This document shows positions 43,138 through 53,069 of a DNA stretch of 64,000 nucleotides, piece after piece. Positions within the stretch are counted from its first letter, which is position 1. Each line of letters begins with the position of its first letter. The stretch is from Paenibacillus pectinilyticus. Its GTDB lineage: Bacteria; Bacillota; Bacilli; Paenibacillales; NBRC-103111. The notes under the pieces were generated by a model, which did not search any database, was not told where the DNA came from, and was given only the letters and a program-made list of their open reading frames with translations. A program made the translations under genes and the position numbers. The stretch lies in contig NZ_LYPC01000014.1 in NCBI RefSeq assembly GCF_001700435.1, positions 186,001 to 250,000 on the forward strand. Direction: 5' to 3'.

Positions 43138-46100
43138 ATGTTAAAAGTACAAAAAAGGTATTTATTATTTCTTATTTTCACCTTGATCTCGAGTTTTTTC
43201 TATTCGGTAATGGGTGGAGGTTCTAAGGTTTCGGCTTCGGTAACAACGTATACGGCTTCTGTAGGATTTAGCTCAACACAAGGGCAAAATCAGTGGTACT
43301 ACCAGAAGCTATCCAATGGTGTATACACAAATCTTGCAACCTACGATAGTTCAGCAGCCATCTGGAAGGAATCTTCTGGTTATCCATTTATCCGTGCAGG
43401 CGCCCAACATCCAGATGCCAATTACGATGTGGTTAGGAAATGGGTTGCGCCTTCTGCTGGTCAAGTTGATATCACTGGCGGTGTTAGCAAAGGTAGCACT
43501 AATGGCGATGGGACTGTAGCTAGAATTTATCTAAACAATAGTCAATTATGGTCAGGATTAATTACGACGACGACTCCTGTAAATCCAACAGGCGTGTCTG
43601 GAATTTCAATGAATGCTGGAGATGCGCTTTATTTTATTGTTAGTCGAAATATTGATATGACGTTTGATGAAACGAATTGGGATCCTACGATAACCTTAAC
43701 ATCACCTGGAACGCCGCCTCCACCACCGGCACCTGGTACTGTATTCAAAGCATCAACAGACTTTAGTTCAACTCAGGGGCAAAATCAATGGTATTACCAA
43801 AAATTGTCCGCAGGCACATACAGTAATCTGGCGATGTACGATGCTCCTTCCGCTACTTGGAAAGAATCCTCAGGCTATCCGTGGATTAGTTATGGCACAC
43901 AACACCCAGAAACGACGTATGATTCCGTTAGGAAATGGGTAGCGGCAACAAGCGGCACTATCAACATAACGGGAGGCGTCAGCAAAGGTGATACGAATGC
44001 GGATGGCGTTGTCACGACCATTAAAAAAAATGGAACGCAATTATGGAGTGCCACAATCACTTCACCGACCGTCGTAACTCCGACTGGGGTCACTGGCATT
44101 AGTGTAGTTGCTGGGGATGCCATTTATTTTATTGTAGGTAAAAATGGGAATATGAACTTTGATCAAACGTACTGGGATCCTACCATTACGTATACCTCAA
44201 TGCCGACACCAACACCGACACCAACACCAACACCAACACCAACACCGACACCAACACCAACACCAACACCAACACCAACACCTGGTGCTCCAGTGACTAT
44301 TCAAGCGGAGAGCTATAGTTCAATGTCCGGTGTAACGTTAAGTACTTCAACGGATACGGGTGGGGGGCAGGATGTAAGCAGCTTTGATGCTAATGATTAT
44401 CTGGTTTATAACAATGTTAATTTAGGCGGAGGCTATAAAACATTAGAGGCAAGATTATCTTCGCTTGCCACTGGCGGTAAATTTGAGGTGAGGCTAGACA
44501 GTCTGACAGGCACGTTGATCAATTCATTTATCGTTGCTAATACGGACAGCTTGAGCAATTACGAGACACAGGTTTGGGCCTTAACTGGAGCAAGCGGGAC
44601 CCATAATATTTATGTAAAGGGTATATCGGGTTCAGGCATAGCGAATCTGAATTGGTTCAGGTTTACAAATAACGAAACACGTGGTGTAACAATGCCGTTT
44701 AAAACCATTGAGGCGGAGAACGGCACACTTGGCGGCGGGGCTGCTTTGAATGAGGATGCTGCAGTGAAAGTCGTCTCCTCCAACAAGAGTTATGTCAACT
44801 TGAATACAACTGGGGAGTATGTGCAGTTAACGAGCCCAATGTCCGCGAATAGATTGTTGCTTAGATACAGTATACCGCAGAGCAGTAATGGAACAATCGG
44901 TCTTTATGTGAATGGAAGTCGGGTGCAGTCAATTAATTTATCTTCGCAATTTAATTACGATTCCCAAGCTAACTCCGATTACCCGGCTGCCTATGGGGTA
45001 AGGAGATACGATGAGAAAGATGTTGTCGTCACCATTAATGCAGGCGATACCATCAAAATACAGAAAGATTCAGGTGACACAGCTGCTTGGTATGCAATTG
45101 ACTCAATCGATCTTGAAATGGCGCCTGCAGCACTAACTATGCCTGCCAATTACTTATCCGTATCCACTTACGGCGCAGTTGGCAACGGCATTGCGGATGA
45201 CACTACGGCAATAATCAACACGGTCAATGCGGCTAACGCTCAAGGAAAAGGTGTTTGGTTCCCCGTAGGCACATTTAATCAGAGTGCTAAGATTACAATT
45301 CCTTCGGGGGTAAATGTATCTGGGGCCGGGATCTGGTACTCTCACTTACATTCCACAATTAATGATGGGACGTATGGCGGTAAAGTTGGCTTCTTGCTCA
45401 ATAACAATTCAACGATTTCGGATTTGAGACTTAGCGGTGTGGTAACATGGCGTGACAACTCAAGTATTGCTATTCTTACAAATCCGGGAACAGGAAGTAA
45501 TAACATTATACAGAACATTTGGGTGGAGCACGTTGGCGCTTTCATGGGATGGACAGATTGGAACAATTCAACCATTCAAAATTGCCGTGTTCGGGATATT
45601 TATTTTGACGGGATTCACTGGGGTGATGCGGGCAGTTCCAATAATATGGCGATTAACAATCATTTCCGAGGTATCGGAGATGATGCAATTGCTCAAGTAA
45701 ATCGGGAAGATTATTCACTTGCACATAATAACACGGCACAATTCAACACAGTAATCGCCAGCTATTGGGGAAGAGGAATGTCGGATGTCGGCGGTGATAG
45801 TTTGGTATTGAAAGATAACATTATTGACAGTACTTACTTTGCGGGGATGATTATTACAACGGAATGCTGTCTTGGACCCGCAAATGCACGGGCAATTAAT
45901 GGCTTGAAGTTCCAGCGGAATACGGTTAACAAAGCAGGCCATACAGGACATAATCATGCTGGGATTCATTTCTGGCTAAGTGTCAATCCAATGCAGAATG
46001 TACGTATCGAGTTGAACAATATCACAAATGGTGAAACACAAGGTATACAAATAGATCAGACCAGCTACGGAGATAGCCTTGGACGAACACAATTCAATTA

Positions 46101-46188
46101 TAATACGGCATCTGGCAATGCTCTTGCGAATTACAATAACGACAGTACAATAATTGTTCCTGTTTTAACAGGAAATACGGGCTTCTAA
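43138..46188 (+). CDS. Secreted GH87-type alpha-1,3-glucanase
   Basis: Secreted enzyme of 1016 residues. Order: signal peptide; two copies of a WKESSGYP-type module (about 36-198 and 203-355); a Thr-Pro linker of 13 repeats coded by 44203-44280; two CBM6-like modules (about 385-515 and 520-655); and a beta-helix catalytic domain (about 672-1010). The catalytic aspartates are probably Asp824, Asp848 and Asp849 (DGIHWGD and GIGDDAI). It is a close paralogue of the SLH-bearing enzyme upstream but lacks LamG and SLH domains, so it is probably released. AGGAGG precedes the ATG. Confidence 0.72.
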   Translation: MLKVQKRYLLFLIFTLISSFFYSVMGGGSKVSASVTTYTASVGFSSTQGQNQWYYQKLSNGVYTNLATYDSSAAIWKESSGYPFIRAGAQHPDANYDVVRKWVAPSAGQVDITGGVSKGSTNGDGTVARIYLNNSQLWSGLITTTTPVNPTGVSGISMNAGDALYFIVSRNIDMTFDETNWDPTITLTSPGTPPPPPAPGTVFKASTDFSSTQGQNQWYYQKLSAGTYSNLAMYDAPSATWKESSGYPWISYGTQHPETTYDSVRKWVAATSGTINITGGVSKGDTNADGVVTTIKKNGTQLWSATITSPTVVTPTGVTGISVVAGDAIYFIVGKNGNMNFDQTYWDPTITYTSMPTPTPTPTPTPTPTPTPTPTPTPTPTPGAPVTIQAESYSSMSGVTLSTSTDTGGGQDVSSFDANDYLVYNNVNLGGGYKTLEARLSSLATGGKFEVRLDSLTGTLINSFIVANTDSLSNYETQVWALTGASGTHNIYVKGISGSGIANLNWFRFTNNETRGVTMPFKTIEAENGTLGGGAALNEDAAVKVVSSNKSYVNLNTTGEYVQLTSPMSANRLLLRYSIPQSSNGTIGLYVNGSRVQSINLSSQFNYDSQANSDYPAAYGVRRYDEKDVVVTINAGDTIKIQKDSGDTAAWYAIDSIDLEMAPAALTMPANYLSVSTYGAVGNGIADDTTAIINTVNAANAQGKGVWFPVGTFNQSAKITIPSGVNVSGAGIWYSHLHSTINDGTYGGKVGFLLNNNSTISDLRLSGVVTWRDNSSIAILTNPGTGSNNIIQNIWVEHVGAFMGWTDWNNSTIQNCRVRDIYFDGIHWGDAGSSNNMAINNHFRGIGDDAIAQVNREDYSLAHNNTAQFNTVIASYWGRGMSDVGGDSLVLKDNIIDSTYFAGMIITTECCLGPANARAINGLKFQRNTVNKAGHTGHNHAGIHFWLSVNPMQNVRIELNNITNGETQGIQIDQTSYGDSLGRTQFNYNTASGNALANYNNDSTIIVPVLTGNTGF
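44203..44280 (+). repeat. Hexanucleotide repeat coding a Thr-Pro linker
   Basis: Thirteen tandem 6-base units CCRACA encode an uninterrupted Thr-Pro linker. Being a multiple of three, changes in repeat number would alter linker length without breaking the frame. Confidence 0.9.
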
Positions 46189-46203
46189 ACTAATAAGAAA
46201 CCA

Positions 46204-46230
46204 GTCAGGTGGAAATGGTCTCCACCTGAC
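46204..46230 (+). terminator. Intercistronic hairpin before the GH38 gene
   Basis: Perfect 10-bp stem GTCAGGTGGA/TCCACCTGAC with a 7-base loop, followed by TATTTT. It is a moderate terminator or attenuator between the secreted and the cytoplasmic enzyme genes. Confidence 0.65.
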
Positions 46231-46256
46231 TATTTTCAGCACTTGGAGGTAACACG

Positions 46257-49200
46257 ATGTTTTATACAGAGTCAAAGTTGCAAGCACGAATAGCAGAATT
46301 ATCCGAATATCGGTACAGAGATACGATTCCAATTCCGGAGCTTGATTTTATGCTGGATGAGACGGGGGAAATTGGCATGTATCCTCCTGCCGAACAAGCG
46401 GGTTCGGCGATTAAAGTCGGCGATGTATGGAAAGGCAGAGATCTATATGCGTGGTTGTCGGCGAATGTAACAGTACCCAGATCTTGGGAAGGCCGTAAAG
46501 TACTAGGGAGATTTGACTTCGGTTATACGGACGGGTGGAATAACTCCGGTTTTGAGTCGTTGTTGTTTTTGAATGGCAATCCCTATCAGGGAGTTGATGC
46601 CAATCATAAGGAAGTGTTTCTTCCCGATGATACGATAGGTCAGAATTTATATCTGGTGTTTCGGTTATGGTCTGGATTGGAAGGTGGCGGGAAGAGGAGA
46701 GACCAGGAGCATAAGATTAAACAGGCAGAAATCGTGTGGCTTGATGAAGAAACCGATGATCTGTTTTTTACAACTTGGGCGATGCTCGATACGGTTAAAG
46801 TGATGGATGCCAATCAGCCTGAACGGGCATTGCTGCTTCGAGCACTTGACAAAGTATTTATACAAATAGATTGGTCCCGTCCGGGTTCAGAAATCTTCTA
46901 CGCGTCTATTCGTTCGGCAAGAGACTTGCTAACTAACGAGTTAGCCAAAATAGACAAACACTCTCCAGTGACCATTACATGCATCGGCCATACGCATATC
47001 GACGTAGCATGGCTATGGCAGCTTAAGCATACGCGTGAGAAATGTGCTCGTTCATTCTCTACGGTGCTCCGGTTGATGGAGATGTATCCCGAATACATTT
47101 TCATGCAAACACAACCGCAACTCTATGCCTATATGAAAGAAGATTACCCAGAAATATATGAGAAGATTTGTGAAAAAATTAAAGAGGGCAGATGGGAAGC
47201 AGCCGGTGGCATGTGGCTAGAAGCAGACTGCAATTTAACGTCTGGAGAATCGCTCGTTCGTCAGCTGCTCATAGGAACGCGTTTCCTGCGCAATGAATTT
47301 GGAGTCGAATGCAATTATCTTTGGCTACCTGATGTGTTTGGGTATAGTTGGGCGCTTCCGCAAATATTGCAAAAATCAGGAATATCCACTTTCATGACGA
47401 CAAAGATCAGTTGGAATCAATATAACAGAATGCCGTATGATACGTTTCAATGGCGCGGTATTGACGGTACGGAAGTACTAACGCACTTTATTACGACACC
47501 AGAGCCAGGTTCCAAACCGGATACATGGTTTTACACCTATAATGGCAAACTTGTTGCTGAGACGGTCAAAGGCACATGGGATGCATATAGAAACAAATCC
47601 GTTAATCAAGAACTTCTGCTTTCATATGGTTATGGGGATGGTGGCGGAGGCGTCAATAGAGAAATGCTCGAACTCCGTCGCCGACTCGATCGTATGCCAG
47701 GGCTGCCGTCTGTGAAAATGGGTACGGCAGACGCATTTTTTGCGCGACTACAAAAAACGGTTTCAGAAACGACCGAATATGTACATACATGGGATGGCGA
47801 ACTCTACCTGGAATACCACCGGGGTACCTATACAAGTCAAGCATACAACAAGCGAATGAATCGAAAGCTTGAGCTGCTATATCGTGAAACTGAATGGTTG
47901 TCAGTTTTGGCCAGTGTTAATGATAGCTGGTCCACCTATAAACAATCCGAGCTGAACGAAGGATGGAAAATTATTCTACGTAATCAATTTCATGATATCA
48001 TTCCAGGGTCCTCGATTCGTGAAGTGTATGAAGATAGCTTGGTGGAATATACCGAGGCGGCGCATATCGGTACAAATGTTTGGCGTGATGCCGTGAACAT
48101 TCTCATGGATTCAGACGATTCTTCATCAGCTGATAAGCAGGAAGCAGTCGAGAAGACTTTCACTGTTTTAAATTCCGGTACATGGCCAAGTAACGACCTT
48201 GTCGAAATTAAAGAGACATTCAATATGGAAAAGGGAATATGGAGGGACTCTAAGGGTGGACGCCTGAATGCTCAACATACCGGAAGTAGCTGGATCGTTG
48301 AGATGAACAAGGTACCGTCACTCGGTTATTCCACAATTACTTTTACTCCGGAAAGTAATGCATTATCAGAAGATGTGGGGTCTTTTAAAGTATATCCGAA
48401 TGGGATAATAACGCCGTTCTATGAGATTCAGTGGAATGCACTAGGGCAGCTAATAAGTGTGTATGATCGGGAGCATAAGCGCGAGGTGCTTGCTAGCGGA
48501 GCACGAGGCAACGTATTCCAAGTGTTTGAAGACAAACCGCTTAATCATGAGGCATGGGATATCGATTTATTTTATCAGGAGAAAATGAAAGAGGTCATGG
48601 ATCTTGTTTCTGTGTGTGTAGTGGAGAAAGGTGTCCTGCGAGCAGTCGTTCGGCTAGAGTGGGCATTTATGGATTCGGTTATTCGGCAAGATATGGTTGT
48701 ATATGCAAATTGCAGACGTATTGATTTCCAGACCGAGATAGATTGGCATGAGAGGCAGCAATTGTTGAAAGTCGCTTTCCCTGTCGACATCAGAGCAACA
48801 GAAGCGACTTATGATATTCAGTTCGGAAACGTTAAACGTCCTACACATTGGAATACAAGCTGGGATTATGCGCGTTTTGAAACGGTTGGTCATCAATGGG
48901 CAGATCTTTCCGATAGGGGATATGGCGTTAGCTTGCTCAATGATTGCAAATACGGTTATGACATTAAGGATAATCTGATTCGACTGTCGCTCATCAAATC
49001 AGCGATTTATCCAGATACGGAAGCGGATCAAGGTCTTCATGTGTTTACTTATTCCTTGTTGCCACATCTCGGTGATTGGCTGCAGGGTGACACGGCTCGT
49101 GAAGCATGGTCACTGAATAATCCACTCAGTTACCGTAAGGGTAAAACTAGTAAACCGGAGCTTTCCCTGTTCCGTGTTTCCTCCAAGAATGTGATCGTAG

Positions 49201-49424
49201 ATGCCGTCAAGAAAGCAGAAGACGATGACAAAATTATTGTCAGAGTTCACGATTATTCTGGAAGCCGCAGTCAGGTGGATCTGTCAAGCGATCTGCCCAT
49301 CACTTCATGGCAAGAATGTGATCTGATGGAAAGACCAATTGGCGTAGCATTGTATGAAAGTATTGTCACATTTGTCACTCAGCCTTATGAAATCCGCACA
49401 TTCATCATAGCTTTGGAGGGATAG
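46257..49424 (+). CDS. GH38 alpha-mannosidase
   Basis: Cytoplasmic alpha-mannosidase of 1055 residues without a signal peptide. The catalytic domain begins near residue 240 with GHTHIDVAWLW (zinc ligands His245 or His247 and Asp249) and contains the nucleophile Asp359 in LPDVFGYSW; the C-terminal beta-sandwich domains run to the end. GGAGGT lies 7 bases before the ATG. It is three bases upstream of the GH31 gene, so the two are co-translated. Within the operon it would trim alpha-mannosides, for example from fungal mannoproteins (inference). Confidence 0.9.
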   Translation: MFYTESKLQARIAELSEYRYRDTIPIPELDFMLDETGEIGMYPPAEQAGSAIKVGDVWKGRDLYAWLSANVTVPRSWEGRKVLGRFDFGYTDGWNNSGFESLLFLNGNPYQGVDANHKEVFLPDDTIGQNLYLVFRLWSGLEGGGKRRDQEHKIKQAEIVWLDEETDDLFFTTWAMLDTVKVMDANQPERALLLRALDKVFIQIDWSRPGSEIFYASIRSARDLLTNELAKIDKHSPVTITCIGHTHIDVAWLWQLKHTREKCARSFSTVLRLMEMYPEYIFMQTQPQLYAYMKEDYPEIYEKICEKIKEGRWEAAGGMWLEADCNLTSGESLVRQLLIGTRFLRNEFGVECNYLWLPDVFGYSWALPQILQKSGISTFMTTKISWNQYNRMPYDTFQWRGIDGTEVLTHFITTPEPGSKPDTWFYTYNGKLVAETVKGTWDAYRNKSVNQELLLSYGYGDGGGGVNREMLELRRRLDRMPGLPSVKMGTADAFFARLQKTVSETTEYVHTWDGELYLEYHRGTYTSQAYNKRMNRKLELLYRETEWLSVLASVNDSWSTYKQSELNEGWKIILRNQFHDIIPGSSIREVYEDSLVEYTEAAHIGTNVWRDAVNILMDSDDSSSADKQEAVEKTFTVLNSGTWPSNDLVEIKETFNMEKGIWRDSKGGRLNAQHTGSSWIVEMNKVPSLGYSTITFTPESNALSEDVGSFKVYPNGIITPFYEIQWNALGQLISVYDREHKREVLASGARGNVFQVFEDKPLNHEAWDIDLFYQEKMKEVMDLVSVCVVEKGVLRAVVRLEWAFMDSVIRQDMVVYANCRRIDFQTEIDWHERQQLLKVAFPVDIRATEATYDIQFGNVKRPTHWNTSWDYARFETVGHQWADLSDRGYGVSLLNDCKYGYDIKDNLIRLSLIKSAIYPDTEADQGLHVFTYSLLPHLGDWLQGDTAREAWSLNNPLSYRKGKTSKPELSLFRVSSKNVIVDAVKKAEDDDKIIVRVHDYSGSRSQVDLSSDLPITSWQECDLMERPIGVALYESIVTFVTQPYEIRTFIIALEG

Positions 49425-49427
49425 AAA

Positions 49428-51431
49428 ATGGATAGTTTTTTTCGGATGGAAGGAAATCGTCTAATTCGTGAATATGATGCTGAACAACTTTGGATTGAAG
49501 CTTGGGGAGAAAACAGCTTCCGTGTACGTGCAACCCAAATGTCATCCATGCAAAGTGAAGATTGGGCGCTGCTGCCGCAAGAAGCTTGCAGCGTTCAAAT
49601 GTCAATCGATGGTCAAACTGCAACGATAATAAACGGTAAGATACGTGCTATTATTTCAGCGGGGGGAAAGATCACTTTTTATAATCAAAAAGGCGAAATC
49701 TTGTTGCAGGAATATGTGAGAAATCGGAATAATATTCATGACTTCTGTAGTGCACTTAATGTGGATGCTCGTCAATTTAAGCCCATTCTTGGTGGTGATT
49801 ATGAGTTGACGTTACGGTTTGAATCTATGCCAGATGAGAAAATATTCGGTATGGGGCAATATCAACAGCCATATTTGAATATGAAAAATTGTACATTGGA
49901 GCTTGCGCATCGAAATTCACAAGCTAGTGTGCCATTTGCGTTGTCCAATTTGGGCTATGGCTTTCTTTGGAACAATCCAGCGATCGGACAAGTAACTTTT
50001 GGAAAAAATATAACTGAATGGACTTCGAAATCTACCAAGCAATTCGACTTTTGGATTACTGCAGGAGATACGCCAGCTGAGATTGAAGAAGCTTATGCTA
50101 AATCTACTGGTACTGTACCGATGATGCCAGAATATGGGATGGGGTTCTGGCAATGCAAATTGCGATACCAGACGCAGGAGGAGCTTCTTACTGTTGCACG
50201 AGAATATAAGCGTAGAGGACTTCCTATCTCTGTTATTGTTATCGACTTTTTTCACTGGCCCAAGCAGGGGGATTGGCGATTTGATCCCGATTATTGGCCA
50301 GATCCAGTCGGTATGACGCGTGAATTGAAGGAGATGGGCATCGAACTGATGGTTTCCATCTGGCCTACGGTTGACAAAACAAGTGAAAATTACACGGAGA
50401 TGCTGCAGAAAGGTTATTTAGTAAGAACCGATCGCGGCATTCGCACTACCTTGGATTGTCTAGGGGATACGGTCTTTTACGATGCTACCAATCCGAAGGC
50501 ACGAGAATACGTATGGCAGAAAGCAAAGGCGAATTATTATGACAAGGGAGTCCGAATATTCTGGTTGGACGAGGCTGAACCAGAATATTCCGTATACGAT
50601 TTTGATAACTACCGTTACCACTTGGGACCTAATGTGCAAATTGGGAACATCTATCCTGTCATGTATGCCAAAACCTTCTATGATGGGATGACTGAAGCTG
50701 GGCAGGAAAACATTATTAATCTGCTTCGCTGTGCTTGGGCAGGGAGTCAGCGCTATGGCGCGCTTGTCTGGTCAGGAGATATTGATTCCAGCTTCGCTTC
50801 ATTGCGAAATCAGTTTAAAGCGGGATTAAACATGGGCATAGCTGGGATCCCTTGGTTTACAACCGATATCGGCGGATTTCATGGAGGGAATCCAGATGAT
50901 CCTGCTTTCCGTGAGTGTATTGTCCGCTGGTTCCAGTATGGTGCATTCTGCCCCGTTTTCCGACTTCATGGTGACCGTGAACCGCATTCTAAACCTTTGG
51001 GAACAAGCGGTGGAGGATTGTGCGCAAGTGGCGCTGATAATGAAGTATGGAGTTACGGTGAGGAAGCTTATGAAATTTTTAAGAAATATATGGAAATTCG
51101 GGAGTTGCTGCGCCCCTACTTAACGGAGCTAATGCAAGCAGCACATGAAAAGGGAACTCCTCCTATGCGTCCTTTGTTCTATGACTTCCCGGAGGATTCA
51201 ACAGCATGGAATGTGGAGGAGGAGTTCATGTTTGGTCCTGATCTTCTAGTAGCTCCCATCTTATACGAAGGTGAGAGAGCTAGAAAGGTTTATTTACCCA
51301 AAGGGGCAGATTGGAAAGAAATTAGTACAGGTCATACGCATGAGGGCGGGCAGTGGATTGCGTGTGAAGCGCCGCTGGATGTTATCCCGTTGTTCTTGAG
51401 AGATGGTGCGGAATTACCTATTCAAATGTAA
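49428..51431 (+). CDS. GH31 alpha-glucosidase/alpha-xylosidase
   Basis: Cytoplasmic GH31 enzyme of 667 residues. The (beta/alpha)8 domain carries the nucleophile Asp381 in WLDEAEPE and the acid/base Asp451 in WSGDIDSS, followed by the family stretch GIPWFTTDIGGF and FRLHGDRE. GGAGGG precedes the ATG. GH31 members include alpha-glucosidases that cut alpha-1,3-linked glucose and also alpha-xylosidases; next to GH87-type enzymes, hydrolysis of imported nigero-oligosaccharides is the best guess. It is the last gene of the operon. Confidence 0.9.
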   Translation: MDSFFRMEGNRLIREYDAEQLWIEAWGENSFRVRATQMSSMQSEDWALLPQEACSVQMSIDGQTATIINGKIRAIISAGGKITFYNQKGEILLQEYVRNRNNIHDFCSALNVDARQFKPILGGDYELTLRFESMPDEKIFGMGQYQQPYLNMKNCTLELAHRNSQASVPFALSNLGYGFLWNNPAIGQVTFGKNITEWTSKSTKQFDFWITAGDTPAEIEEAYAKSTGTVPMMPEYGMGFWQCKLRYQTQEELLTVAREYKRRGLPISVIVIDFFHWPKQGDWRFDPDYWPDPVGMTRELKEMGIELMVSIWPTVDKTSENYTEMLQKGYLVRTDRGIRTTLDCLGDTVFYDATNPKAREYVWQKAKANYYDKGVRIFWLDEAEPEYSVYDFDNYRYHLGPNVQIGNIYPVMYAKTFYDGMTEAGQENIINLLRCAWAGSQRYGALVWSGDIDSSFASLRNQFKAGLNMGIAGIPWFTTDIGGFHGGNPDDPAFRECIVRWFQYGAFCPVFRLHGDREPHSKPLGTSGGGLCASGADNEVWSYGEEAYEIFKKYMEIRELLRPYLTELMQAAHEKGTPPMRPLFYDFPEDSTAWNVEEEFMFGPDLLVAPILYEGERARKVYLPKGADWKEISTGHTHEGGQWIACEAPLDVIPLFLRDGAELPIQM

Positions 51432-51469
51432 AGTAATAAATACTGATTTAAATTAAAAAATTCACAAAT

Positions 51470-51543
51470 AGCGTCTACTTGAATGATGGAATTTAAGGGT
51501 GTTTACCCTTAGTATTCTTACATCATGCAGAGACGCTTTTTTT
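51470..51543 (+). terminator. Large nested terminator of the GH87 operon
   Basis: Outer stem AGCGTCT/AGACGCT, middle stem ATGATG/CATCAT and apical stem TAAGGGT/ACCCTTA, followed by seven T. It ends the operon about 40 bases after the GH31 stop. Confidence 0.85.
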
Positions 51544-51567
51544 ATGTTGCTTCGTGTTCACAACCTC

Positions 51568-52070
51568 AAAAAATTCGATAACACAGGGAAGATTTGGAAG
51601 ATTTGATCTCAATCGGAACGATTGGCCTGATCAAAGCTATCGAATCTTTCTCGCCGAATAAGGGCACGAAGCTGGCGACTTTTGCAGCACGTTGCATTGA
51701 GAACGAGATCTTGATGCATCTGCGCTCCTTGAAGAAAACACGGAAAGACGTATCCTTGGATGATCCCATTGGAACAGATAAAGAGGGGAACGAGATTACG
51801 CTCATGGACATTCTCGGCAGCGAGGCGGACGATGTGGTGGATGCGGTACAGTTAAAGATCGAGAAGTCGAAGATATATAAGAATTTAGAGATTTTGGATG
51901 ACCGCGAGAAGGAAGTTGTTGTAGGTCGGTTTGGATTGGAACTTGGCGGCGAGGAACGGACGCAGCGGGAGATCGCGAAGGAGCTGGGGATTTCGCGTTC
52001 GTATGTGTCGCGGATTGAGAAGCGGGCGCTCATGAAGCTATATCATAAGTTTTATAAGGCGAAGCGGTAA
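51568..52070 (+). pseudogene. sigK: Truncated, frameshifted copy of sigK
   Basis: Repeats sigK from its region 2 to the stop. The first 66 or so codons, including the pro-sequence, are absent. One base is lost near 51587 relative to copy 1 (ACACAGGGAAG against ACACTGGAGAAG), shifting the frame. Downstream the frame is intact and encodes region 2 to 4 with few changes (for example LDDP for LHDP). No promoter or start is visible, so it is considered non-functional. Confidence 0.85.
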
Positions 52071-52159
52071 GAGAATTGAATTCATTTGAATTATTATCAA
52101 ACATTGAAATTGAATCGCAATCTTCATTCATTTGGCATCAAATAATGGAGGCGAAGACA

Positions 52160-52831
52160 ATGACAGCCTTAATCCAAATTGAGCACGTGAGCAAATTTTA
52201 TCACATGGGCGGCGAGACGATTCGAGCGCTGGATGACATTTCGATGGATATCGCGCAAGGCGAATTTGTCGCTATTATGGGGCCTTCGGGCTCAGGAAAG
52301 TCCACGCTGATGAACATCATCGGCTGTTTGGACGTTTCGGACGAAGGTCTGTATGTGCTCGATGGGAAGCAGATTCACTCGCTTAAGGATTCACAATTGG
52401 CCGAGATTCGGAATCGGAAGATTGGGTTTGTTTTTCAGAATTTTAACCTGCTGCCTAGACTAAGTGCTTATGAGAATGTGGAGTTACCGTTGATCTATCG
52501 AGGATTATCAAGGAAGCAGCGGGAGCCGCTGGTACTCCAGGCGCTGGAAGCGGTTGATTTGCTCGATCGCCGGAAGCACTTTCCGTCGGAGCTTTCCGGT
52601 GGACAGCAGCAGCGCATCGCGATTGCGCGCACATTGGCTGGCGATCCGCCGATCATCTTGGCGGATGAGCCAACAGGAGCATTGGATTCGAAGACAGGCG
52701 TTGAGATTATGGACATTTTCCGGCGATTGAATGAGCAGGGGAGGACGATTATTGTAATTACCCATGATCGGCAGGTTGCGGAGCAGGCGAAGCGGGTTGT
52801 GCGGTTTCGGGATGGTAAATTAGGTTTTTAG
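52160..52831 (+). CDS. ABC transporter ATPase, LolD/MacB type (copy 2)
   Basis: Near-identical paralogue of the ATPase at 20934-21605, 223 residues, with Walker A GPSGSGKS, signature LSGGQQQRIAIARTL and Walker B ILADEPTGALD all intact. Differences are few and mostly conservative (V for L at IEHVSKF, K for T at IRNRKIG). It has GGAGG before the ATG and its own terminator. Again no permease gene lies next to it. Retention of the motifs while the neighbouring sigK copy decayed suggests it may be functional or recently duplicated. Confidence 0.88.
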   Translation: MTALIQIEHVSKFYHMGGETIRALDDISMDIAQGEFVAIMGPSGSGKSTLMNIIGCLDVSDEGLYVLDGKQIHSLKDSQLAEIRNRKIGFVFQNFNLLPRLSAYENVELPLIYRGLSRKQREPLVLQALEAVDLLDRRKHFPSELSGGQQQRIAIARTLAGDPPIILADEPTGALDSKTGVEIMDIFRRLNEQGRTIIVITHDRQVAEQAKRVVRFRDGKLGF

Positions 52832-52860
52832 TTCAGATGTAGATAAACAAATTAATGTAA

Positions 52861-52885
52861 CCCTACGATAATCCGTAGGGTTTTT
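52861..52885 (+). terminator. Terminator of the copy-2 ATPase gene
   Basis: Stem CCCTACG/CGTAGGG with a 6-base loop followed by TTTTT, homologous to the terminator at 21625-21648. Confidence 0.85.
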
Positions 52886-52991
52886 CTGTTTTAATATATG
52901 GCCTTACTTTGTTTTATAGAATTGACTCATAATTAAGAATAAGGAGACTTCCGAGCATATCTACTAGGACACATATTTTTTGAATCATGTA

Positions 52992-53020
52992 TTGATTTGA
53001 TGAACAAATGGAGTTAAAGT
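52992..53020 (+). promoter_or_regulatory. Promoter block duplicated from the xylB gene
   Basis: TTGATT, 17 bases, TAAAGT. The block from about 52989 to 53030 closely matches the xylB promoter at 58057-58098. It lies 720 bases upstream of the GH32 gene. The rest of 52886-53478 holds the xylB-start relic, a cre site and no other recognised feature. Confidence 0.55.
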
Positions 53021-53069
53021 ATAAATACAAACGGAAATGGTTTATCCTAAGCTAAGGATTGTCAAACAA

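Larger units (their letters stand above)
51568..52885 (+). repeat. Segmental duplication, copy 2
   Basis: Direct repeat of 20360-21648 covering the sigK 3' part, the spacer (with an extra stretch of about 20 bases), the ABC ATPase gene and its terminator. The left border falls just after the terminator of the GH87 operon. Confidence 0.9.
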
